Source: Polyangium jinanense (GTDB lineage: Bacteria > Myxococcota > Polyangia > Polyangiales > Polyangiaceae). Taken from it: a stretch of DNA of 64,000 nucleotides. A program made the position numbers and the translations under genes. The notes beneath the pieces are model-generated. The model was not told where the DNA came from, did no database searches, and saw nothing but the letters and a program-made list of their open reading frames with translations. Location of the stretch: positions 1 to 64,000 of the forward strand of contig NZ_JAGTJJ010000040.1 in assembly GCF_028435365.1 (NCBI RefSeq), read 5' to 3'. Position 1 is the stretch's first letter, and every line of letters starts with the position of its first letter. Positions 9,068 to 16,700 of the stretch are shown here, one piece after another.

Positions 9068-9097
9068 TTGGACGGGTCATCATGTCGGCTCGTGTTT
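9068..9097 (+). promoter_or_regulatory. Second copy of the candidate ECF-type promoter, in a 337-bp gap
   Basis: TTGGAC (9068-9073), 17 bp, then CGTGTTT (9091-9097); it matches the element at 7755-7785. It lies in the 337-bp gap after the sigma gene and points at the operon beginning at 9374. A 48-codon reading frame (ATG 9112 to TGA 9256, preceded by AAGGGA) lies just downstream and could be a leader peptide. Its Arg-rich composition does not look like a conserved protein, so I do not call it a gene. Confidence 0.45.
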
Positions 9098-9373
9098 AGA
9101 AAGTAAGGGACATGCGGCTTCTACGCCCGGCCATGAGCGCCGGCCTGCGGCGGTGTTTGTCCTCGCGAATTATCATCATCCGCAGACGGCCGCGGTGCAG
9201 AGCGCGCATTGGGGTGCGTTCGTCGAGGCATACCACCGCGGTCGCCTGGGGATGGTGATGTTCGCTCGAAGGAGGTCGCGGGACACAGCTCGCATTCGCT
9301 AGCCCAGGTTCCGCGCCCGCCTCCGGGCGATTATCACCGTGCCGGCGACGGCACCCGTGTGCTCGGAGGGTAC

Positions 9374-9946
9374 ATGGCCACCGAAAACGAACAACACGAC
9401 CACGCCCGCGATGTGGCGGGCAACGTCAGCGTAGAGCGGCCCTTCGCGCGCACGCTGGGCTGCGGGGACGCACAGCCCGCGCCGAGCTCCACGAGCCCCC
9501 GAACGACCATCAGGCCGTCGCCATTGGTGGCAGAGCCGAAAGAGCCTCCACGGCGTCATCGCACGCCCATCGAGGAGGTGAACGACGTCCTCCGGCAGCT
9601 CCGCATCCCCGAGCTCGCCGACGTCCTGCTGTTCGCGCAGCGCACCCTCGCCGCGCGTGACGCAGGCCTGGATCCGTCGGTCATGAGCGAGCTCCTCGCT
9701 GCGATGAGCCGGCTTCATCCGGCCTACAAGAACACGCAGGGCGTGCCGCTGCCGATCCTCCGTGGGGCGCTCGTCGTAGTTCCTCGCGCCACGCTCGAGG
9801 CGGCTCTCCTACGAGCAGAGCGTGAGGGCAGCATCAAGCTCGTCGCCGTCTCGCCCCTCGCGCCGTTCATCGAGCGGCAGGCGGGTATCCACGACTCGAA
9901 GCGCGGTCTGCTCTACTTCTGCGCTGCTCCCACACCAGCGAGATGA
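9374..9946 (+). CDS. Small protein with winged-helix-like C-terminus, first gene of accessory operon
   Basis: The protein has 190 residues. ATG 9374 has GGAGGG five bases upstream and is preferred over an upstream in-frame ATG without such a site. The N-terminal 75 residues look disordered (Pro, Arg and Thr rich). From about 80, helices (IEEVNDVLRQLRIPELADVLLFAQRTLAARD) lead into LPILRGALVVVPRATLEAALLRAEREGSIKLVAV. This resembles the modules of the protein at 10379-11350, where a helix followed by a short Leu-rich strand pair ends each module. I read it as a winged-helix-like DNA- or protein-binding fold, not a recognised family. Its stop overlaps the next start (ATGA), which indicates translational coupling. 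Confidence 0.7.
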   Translation: MATENEQHDHARDVAGNVSVERPFARTLGCGDAQPAPSSTSPRTTIRPSPLVAEPKEPPRRHRTPIEEVNDVLRQLRIPELADVLLFAQRTLAARDAGLDPSVMSELLAAMSRLHPAYKNTQGVPLPILRGALVVVPRATLEAALLRAEREGSIKLVAVSPLAPFIERQAGIHDSKRGLLYFCAAPTPAR

Positions 9947-10323
9947 GAACGAGCGTGTCTCGCCGCGAGGATCTACACCCGTTTGTCGCCAAGCTAGGTG
10001 CACGGATCCGAGATCTCCGCCTCGCGCGAGGGATGTCGCTCGAGCAGCTCAGGAAGAAGACCGGCATCGTCGTGAGCCACCTTTCACTCGTCGAGCGCGG
10101 GCACGTCGTGCTCACCGTAGGCACGGTCGATCGCATCGCACGCGCGCTCGGCTTGACGCCGATGTTCCTGGTGCTGCTTCCCGAGGAGAGCGAACTCGAG
10201 GCGGTCGTCGAGCGGATGGGCCGCATGAGCGCCGACAAACTCGCGCGAATGTTCGAGCGGGTGTCCGCCTCCAAGAGCCTGCGCCTGAAGAAGCCTCGTC
10301 CGCGCGGGAGTCACGGTCCGTAG
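9943..10323 (+). CDS. XRE-family helix-turn-helix regulator
   Basis: The protein has 126 residues. Residues about 12-67 form a Cro/C1-type HTH: LGARIRDLRLARGMSLEQLRKKTGIVVSHLSLVERGHVVLTVGTVDRIARALGL. The remaining residues form a short helical, basic C-terminal tail. The start codon overlaps the previous stop, so the gene is in an operon with its neighbours. Such small XRE proteins usually bind operators as dimers and often control their own operon. Here it could control the operon at 9374-12486; no clear inverted-repeat operator was found next to the promoter-like element at 9068. Confidence 0.9.
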   Translation: MRTSVSRREDLHPFVAKLGARIRDLRLARGMSLEQLRKKTGIVVSHLSLVERGHVVLTVGTVDRIARALGLTPMFLVLLPEESELEAVVERMGRMSADKLARMFERVSASKSLRLKKPRPRGSHGP

Positions 10324-10378
10324 CGAAAGGTTTGTCCCCTCTTGCGGTTTGGCGTGGAACATGCGATCCAGGGTCGCG

Positions 10379-11350
10379 ATGTCCTCCGTGCGTCCGCCTC
10401 CCGCGCCGTTCGAGCCCTCGCCTCCGGCCTCGCGAAGGCGGCTCCGATCGGGGCCGGACGCGTTCAGCGTTCTCTCGCGAGACGGTGCCGCCGCGGTCCT
10501 GCTCTTCGCCCGTGCCAAACTCGAAGCTGAGCGTCGGCGTGCACCTGGGCTCGTGAACGCATCCCTTCGGGCCTTCGCCTCGGGCGTGGAGTCAGCGGCT
10601 CGCAGCGTGACCGAAGGGGTACACGACGAGGGCGTGTTCATCGCACCGCTCTTCCGCCTGCTCCGCGAGCGTGACGAGGTCCCCTCCTGCCCGAGGCTTT
10701 CTTCGTTCAAGGCGCGGCTGCTCCAAGCGTACAACCGCGGGCTCCTCGAACTCGCCACGTGCCAGCGCGCCGAGGACGTGAACCCCTTGGTGGTCGCCGC
10801 ATCTGCGGTTCGTTCCCGACGAATCACATTTCATCTCGTGCAGCGATGGTCGCGTCGGAACATGTTCGCCGCGCTCGACGACGTCGTCGGGGCGCTCTCT
10901 CCCAAGGCATACGCCGCCGCAAAAGACTTCGCGCGCAAGGTCCATGAGGATGAAAAGCGCCGTGAAGGGCGCCCCCGCCTGATCACGCTACCGCTCGACG
11001 CTTTCGCCGCCCGCGTGCAGGCCGTCGTCAATGAAGGCTCGCACGACGCGCTCGTCGTGGAGCTGTTCCGAGAACTCGATGACCGCGGTGAGGCGACGGG
11101 GCTCGGTCTCTCGGCGTTCAAGGCTCGGCTTCGCGGTGCGCATCGCACGGGCCTGCTCACGCTGCGCGCCTGGCAGGCGACGGATGGTGTGCAGACCCCA
11201 GCCATGCAGGCGTCCGTGGTTAGTCACGAGGGGATGACGCTGCACCTCGTGTGCTGCACGGCGGCCCCGTTGCCCATCCCGTGGGGGCGGCCGGCGCCGC
11301 TCTTGGTTCCCGCGCCGCGCTGGATCGAAGCATCGCAGGGGCGACTGTAA
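10379..11350 (+). CDS. Duplicated winged-helix-like protein of accessory operon
   Basis: About 323 residues. Starts at 10361 (ATG) and 10379 (ATG, preceded by AGGG) are both possible. Two related modules are visible: one near 85-155 (FIAPLFRLLRERDEV, LSSFKARLLQAYNRGLLELA, ITFHLV) and one near 225-295 (LVVELFRELDDRGEA, LSAFKARLRGAHRTGLLTLR, MTLHLV). The repeated order of helix, SxFKARLxxAxRxGLLxL and final xFHLV is typical of winged-helix folds, and a single such module appears in the product of 9374-9946. Between the modules is a helical segment with LITLPLDAFAARVQAVV. I do not recognise a named family. The stop codon overlaps the next start (TAATG), again suggesting coupled translation. Confidence 0.75.
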   Translation: MSSVRPPPAPFEPSPPASRRRLRSGPDAFSVLSRDGAAAVLLFARAKLEAERRRAPGLVNASLRAFASGVESAARSVTEGVHDEGVFIAPLFRLLRERDEVPSCPRLSSFKARLLQAYNRGLLELATCQRAEDVNPLVVAASAVRSRRITFHLVQRWSRRNMFAALDDVVGALSPKAYAAAKDFARKVHEDEKRREGRPRLITLPLDAFAARVQAVVNEGSHDALVVELFRELDDRGEATGLGLSAFKARLRGAHRTGLLTLRAWQATDGVQTPAMQASVVSHEGMTLHLVCCTAAPLPIPWGRPAPLLVPAPRWIEASQGRL

Positions 11351-12486
11351 TGAGTGAGTATCAGTATTATGAATTTCAGGCTATCGACAGGTCCCTCACC
11401 GAAAAGGAGATGGACGAGCTTCGTTCGTACTCGACGCGTGCCCGTATCACCCCCACGAGCTTCGTCAACCATTATGAGTGGGGGAACTTCAAGGGCGACG
11501 AAGACGCGTGGATGTTCCGCTACTTCGACGCGTTTCTGTATCTCGCGAACTGGGGCACGCACGAGTTCAAAGTGCGCCTGCCTTCGAAGTTTCTCGACCT
11601 CCCCGATGTGCGCCCGTATTGCTCGAGAAACAGCCTGACGGCGCGCAAGAACAAGGACCAGATCGTCCTCACCTTCACCTCGCAGGACGACGAGAACGAA
11701 GATTGGGATACCGGCGAGGGCATTCTATCTTCGCTGATCGCGATTCGTGCGGAGCTCGCCCGCGGAGATCGTAGGGTGCTGTACGTCGGTTGGTTGCTCG
11801 CTGTGCAAGCCGACGAGCTCGACGATGAGGAGCCGGAGCCGCCCGTGCCGCCCGGGCTGGGGCAGCTCAGCGCTTCGCTCGATGCGTTGGTCGAGTTCCT
11901 GCGTATCGACCCGGATCTACTTCGTGCCGCCGCGGAGACGAGCGCGCAGATGTCGACCCTATCGCCCGGCCGAAACGAGCTGATGGCTTGGCTCGCGCCG
12001 CTCCCGCCGGCCGAGAAGGATACGTGGCTCGCCCGCTTGTTCGCCGAGGACACGCTGTCCGTGTCGGCGGAGCTTCATCGTCGGTTTGTGGAGGATCACG
12101 AACCGGGGCAACCGAGCCTGGCGCCGCGACGAACTATCGGCGAGATTCGCCGCATCGCCGAGAAGCACGCTGTGGAGCGAAAGCAAAACGCCGAACGAGA
12201 AGCTGCCGCCGAGGCGGACCGGCGGCAGCGAAAAGCGGCGCGCGAGCGGGCGAAGCGTCTGGATACGCTGGTTGGCAAGGAGCAGCAGCTCTGGTTGGAT
12301 GTCGAGACCCTCGTCGCGGCCAAGCAGTCCAAGAACTACGTTGCAGCGGTGGAGGTTCTGGTTGACCTCCGCGATCTCGCCGCGAGATCGGGAGCGGGGG
12401 ACTTCGAGACGTTGCTGCAGTCTTTTCGGAGCCGGCACGCGCGCAAGGCAACGCTCATGGATCGGATCTCGAAGGCCGGCCTGTAG
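11350..12486 (+). CDS. Conserved hypothetical with C-terminal coiled coil, last gene of accessory operon
   Basis: The protein has 378 residues. The start overlaps the previous stop (TAATG). The N-terminal half (MSEYQYYEFQAIDRSLTEKE, then ITPTSFVNHYEWGNFKGD, WMFRYFDAFLYLANWGTHEF) is rich in aromatic residues and looks like a globular domain that I cannot name. The middle is acidic and Pro-rich (DELDDEEPEPPVPPG). Residues about 255-325 are strongly charged and helical (EIRRIAEKHAVERKQNAEREAAAEADRRQRKAARERAKRL), a likely coiled coil. The tail has KEQQLWLDVETLVAAKQSKNYVAAV. A decayed copy of this tail lies at about 20575-20652, which shows that the gene family has been duplicated and lost locally. 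Confidence 0.8.
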   Translation: MSEYQYYEFQAIDRSLTEKEMDELRSYSTRARITPTSFVNHYEWGNFKGDEDAWMFRYFDAFLYLANWGTHEFKVRLPSKFLDLPDVRPYCSRNSLTARKNKDQIVLTFTSQDDENEDWDTGEGILSSLIAIRAELARGDRRVLYVGWLLAVQADELDDEEPEPPVPPGLGQLSASLDALVEFLRIDPDLLRAAAETSAQMSTLSPGRNELMAWLAPLPPAEKDTWLARLFAEDTLSVSAELHRRFVEDHEPGQPSLAPRRTIGEIRRIAEKHAVERKQNAEREAAAEADRRQRKAARERAKRLDTLVGKEQQLWLDVETLVAAKQSKNYVAAVEVLVDLRDLAARSGAGDFETLLQSFRSRHARKATLMDRISKAGL

Positions 12487-12512
12487 AGCGTGGTCCTTCG
12501 GCTCCCTGTCCC

Positions 12513-12830
12513 CGCGCGACGAGTTTTCCTCGCCTCCCTGCCCTCGCGCGACGAGTTTTCCTCGCCTCCCTGCCCTCGCGCGACGAGTTTTCCTCGCCTC
12601 CCTGCCCTCGCGCGACGAGTTTTCCTCGCCTCCCTGCCCTCGCGCGACGAGTTTTCCTCGCCTCCCTGCCCTCGCGCGACGAGTTTTCCTCGCCTCCCTG
12701 CCTCGCGCGACGACTTTTCCTCGCCTCCCTTGCCTCGCGCGACGACTTTTCTTCGGCTCCCTTGCCTCGCGCGACGACTTTTCTTCGGCTCCCTCCCTCG
12801 CGCGACGACTTTTCCTCGGCGCCCGGTCTC
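12513..12830 (+). repeat. 32-bp direct tandem repeat, about 10 copies
   Basis: The unit begins CGCGCGACGAGTTTTCCTCG and is 32 bp long. Copies begin at 12513, 12545, 12577, 12609, 12641, 12673, 12704, 12736, 12768 and 12799. The first six are nearly identical; the last four drift (GACTTTT instead of GAGTTTT) and two are 31 bp. There are no spacers, so it is not a CRISPR array. Each early unit can form a small CGAG/CTCG hairpin. All frames read through, but no start site or conserved protein is supported. The repeat starts about 27 bp after the stop of the preceding gene. Confidence 0.9.
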
Positions 12831-12894
12831 ACGTACTACGGGCCAAGGCGCGATCCACGCGGCCTGCTGGACACGCTCAGGACCGGCAGGGGGC

Positions 12895-12932
12895 TAAAAA
12901 AGAGCGGACGGTGCAGCCATCGAGCTGCACCG
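12895..12932 (-). terminator. Intrinsic terminator of the dndB-like remnant
   Basis: On the minus strand a perfect 9-bp stem (CGGTGCAGC against GCTGCACCG, positions 12909-12917 and 12924-12932) with a 6-nt loop is followed after seven bases by TTTTTT. It begins 17 bp after the stop codon at 12949. This is a textbook Rho-independent terminator and supports a formerly real minus-strand gene. Confidence 0.8.
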
Positions 12933-12948
12933 CCCCTGTCTTCTGCGA

Positions 12949-13739
12949 TCAGGCCGCCGTTGCCCCGGGGACGGCCCGCAGAGCCTTGTCCCCCGGTCCG
13001 TCGTCCTCGCCGACCTTCGCCGGCTCGTACCGCCGCTCTTCGATGGAGAGCTCGAGGCCGAGGTGATGCTTGATCAGGTTCGCCGTGAGGATGACGCTCG
13101 CTGCGTTCTTCAAGACCCTGCCGTTCACAACCGCGCGCCCCTCCCACCGCCGGTGGCCCGCGACCAGTCGAGCGTCCTGAGCCCCGTCAGCACGCTCTTC
13201 CAGTCCTCGCGCCGCTCCCGCAGCAGGGCGTTGCCGACGCGGCCAAGCGCTTCGAGCACGACCGCATGTGCATGGACGCATCGATCTCGCAACACCGCCG
13301 CCTTGATCCGCACGAGGCCGACGTCTTGCCAGTCCGGCATTACGCGCGTCACCTCATTCCAGAACTCGACGGCGATCTTCTTCGCGGCCTCGAAGCTCCC
13401 ACTGAACCCCGCGAGCAGCGCCTTCGTCGCCGCGTGGATGCTCGCAAGCGCGAAGAGCTTGTTCGATCCGCCCGAGACCGAGGTTTTCTCCCCGTCCGTG
13501 AGCTGGTGGAAGAGAAGGACGTCGCGAACGACGGCGCGCGTGAGCTTCGCCAGCTCGTCGCGGTGATCGTACAGGAGCCCCAACAAGTTGTTCGGCCGCG
13601 CCGCGAACCGGTTCAGGTCCGCGAACCGCTGCTGCGCCTTCTCAAGTTCCCTGTCCGCACGTGCTTCGTGTACCATCCGCCCGGCCCTCGTGTCCTCCCC
13701 CTTTCTCAAAATCCCACCCTCCAATTGGATCGCGAGCAA
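12949..13739 (-). pseudogene. dndB-like (DGQHR-type) gene remnant, truncated and frameshifted
   Basis: The upper reading frame (to 13739) contains QQRFADLNRFAARPNNLLG, LYDHRDELAKLTRAV, GGSNKLFALASIHAATKAL and VLEALGRVGNALL. The lower frame (to 12949) continues with WEGRAVVNGRVLKNAASVILTANLIK. Together these match the order of the C-terminal half of DndB/DGQHR proteins, which regulate or accompany DNA phosphorothioation. The frames switch by one base near 13145-13160. The N-terminal part is missing, because the helicase-fusion gene begins in the opposite direction around 13690. No dndC, dndD or dndE is visible. This is a decayed fragment or, less likely, carries a sequencing error. The family call is from memory of motifs. 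Confidence 0.65.
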
Positions 13740-16700
13740 CGCCCTCGCCTTCGCGGTCCCCGACCTCTACCCGGTGAGCCGTGGCCACACCCTCGTCATC
13801 CCGCGCCGGCTCATCGCGACCTGGTTCGATGCGACCCCCGAGGAGCAGGCGGCCATCTTCCAGCTCGTCGGCGAGGTCAAGCGCAAGCTCGACGCGGAGC
13901 TCTCCCCGGACGGCTACAACATCGGCATCAATGCGGGCGAGGCCGCGGGCCAGACGGTCATGCACCTGCACGTGCACGTCATCCCGCGATATCGCGGCGA
14001 TGTGGACGACCCGCGTGGTGGCGTGCGGCACGTCATTCCTGGCAAAGGAAACTACCTCGCAGAGAAGTTTTCTGCGCTCTCCCAGGGCGGCATCCAAGAC
14101 CCATTCCTCACGCACCTCGTCCCTCTGTTCCGCCGCGCCACGGACATCGACATCCTCGTCGCATTCACGCAGGAGTCCGGCCTCGACAAGCTAGAGCCAC
14201 ACGTCTTCGGCGCCATCGAACGCGGGGCGCGTGTCCGGTTCGTCACGAGTGATTACCTCCACATCACTCAGGCCGCCGCGCTCTTCGTGCTCCTCGACTG
14301 GATGAACGCCCTGGCAGCCCTCGACGCGGCTCTGCCGATGCCCGGCCAATTCGAGGCGCGTGTCGTCGAAGTCGCACGACTGCCGAAAGGCGTACCTTCT
14401 TTCCACCCAAAGTCATGGCGTTTCGAGGGGCCTGACTTCGGCGCGGCGTTCGTGGGTTCGAGCAACGTCTCCCATGCGGCTCTCCTCGCGGGCGTGGAGT
14501 GGAATCTGCGGGTCGACCGGGCACGCGATCCTTCGGCGTTTCACACCATCAAGAGCGGCTTCGAGCGCTGGTGGTCTGCAGCGCTCCCTCTTTCTGCCGA
14601 ATGGGTGGCCGAGTACGCACGTCGCGCCCGTTCGACGGCCACCCCGTCCCTGCCTCCCGGCGAGGAGCTGGAAGAACCGCTCCCTCCGCCCCCTCCGCCA
14701 CACGAGATCCAGATCGAAGCCCTTTCCTCACTTCGCGCGAGCCGCGAGAAGGGCCATCCCCGCGCGCTCGTCGTCCTCGCGACGGGGCTCGGGAAGACGT
14801 GGCTTGCGGCGCTCGACGTCGCATCCTGGGCCGAGGAGAAGGGCGAGCGTCCACGCGTCCTCGTGCTCGCGCATCGCGAAGAACTCTTGATCCAGGCAGC
14901 GAAGACGTTCCGCCGCCTTTTCCGCGAGAATGCCCCAAGATTCGGCTGGTTCGTCGGCGACAGGAGCGACCTCCGCGGCGACATCGTTTTCGCCTCCGTG
15001 CAGAAGCTCTCTCGCGCCGAATCTCTTTCGCGGCTCCCTCCCGACGGGTTCGACTATGTCATCGTCGACGAGGTCCACCACGGCACCGCGCCGACCTATC
15101 GCCGCATCATCGACCGCCTGCACCCTCGCTTTCTCCTCGGCCTCACCGCAACGCCCGAGCGCACCGACGGCGCCGACGTGGCTGGGATCTTCGACGACCA
15201 CGTCGCTTACCGCGCCGATCTCGGGGTGGGCATCCAGCGCAAGCTGCTCGTTCCCTTCGCCTATTTGGGCCTGAAAGACGACACGAACTACGACGCCATC
15301 CCGTTCCGCAGTCGCCGCTTCGATCCGGAGACGCTGGAGCAGGCGATCGACACGGATGCCCGGCTCGAAGCGATGCTTCGTGCATGGAAGGAGCACCCCG
15401 GCCAGCGAACCCTCGTCTTCTGCTGCTCCATTCGCCACGCCGACCACGCGAGCGCATTCCTCATGAAGCAGGGCATTCGCGCGCTCGCCGTCCATTCGGG
15501 TTCGACCTCGGCCCCGCGTGAGAGCGCCATCTCTCACCTCGCCGGGGGGCACATCGAGGCGATCTGCACCGTGGACCTCTTCAACGAGGGCATCGACATC
15601 CCCGAGATCGACCGCGTCGTGATGCTCCGGCCAACCGAGTCCCCGGTCGTCTTCCTTCAACAGCTCGGCCGCGGTCTGCGCGTCGCGGAGGGCAAGACGC
15701 GCCTCGTCGTCCTGGATTTCATTGGCAATCACCGGGTCTTCCTGGAGCGCGTGCGCACGCTGATTTCGCTCGGCCCCGAGCCCACGAGCCTACGCGACTT
15801 CCTGGAGGGCAAGCAGGCCGCCCGCATGGCGCCCGGTTGTTCGATCGATCTCGAGCTCGAAGCCAAGGATCTTCTGACCAAGCTCCTTCCGCCACAGGGC
15901 GGAAGCCCGGCGGAGCAGGCGTATCGCGATCTTCGTGAGGTCCGAGGGCAAAGGCCCCTCGCAGGCGAGCTGTACCGCATGGGATACGGTCTCAAGAAGC
16001 TGCGTGATGCCCACGGGAGCTTCTTCGATTTCGTGGCCGCCATGGGCGACCTCGACGACGCGGAGAAACGCGTCCTTGCCATGGCGGGTGACTTTCTTCG
16101 CGAGCTCGAAGTCACCCCCATGAGCAAGTGCTACAAGATGGTGACGCTGGAGGCGTTGCTCGAGGCCGACGCGCTTCGAGACGGACTCCCCCTCTTCGAC
16201 CTCGCGCAGAGAAGCTACGCCATCATGGCACGGTCCCCCGAGCTTCTGCGCGATCTGGAAGGTGTGACCGATTTTCCCGATGTACATGACCCGGACATGC
16301 GCCGGTTCGCGGCGTACTGGCGGATCAACCCGATCGCCGCCTGGACGAGCGGGCCGGGCAAACGATTCTTTGCGCTGGAAGGGGATCGGTTCGTCTCGCG
16401 GATTCCCTGCCCCCCAGGCGCAGAGGAAGTGCTCACGGCCATGGTGCGTGAGCTCGTCGACTACCGGCTCGCCATGTACCGCACGCGGCGAACAGAATAC
16501 GTCTCCGGTGTCTCGTTCACGGCAAAGGTCACGTGGAACAAGCGTGATCCCATCCTGAAGCTTCCCTCCCGCGAGCAACGGCCGGACCTTCCCCTCGGTT
16601 TTCAGGACGTTCGATTGCCGGGCAACGTTGCGTGGCAGTTCTCGTTCCAGCAGCAGTTCTGTAATGTTGCGCGTCCCCTTGGCTCGCAGCGGAACGAGTT

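Noticed and set aside
9112..9258. 48-codon reading frame after the second promoter-like element
   Set aside because: It has a plausible ribosome binding site, but the Arg-rich product shows no protein-like features; noted only as a possible leader.
12513..12830. Possible CRISPR array
   Set aside because: The 32-bp units are directly adjacent without variable spacers, and no cas gene is nearby.
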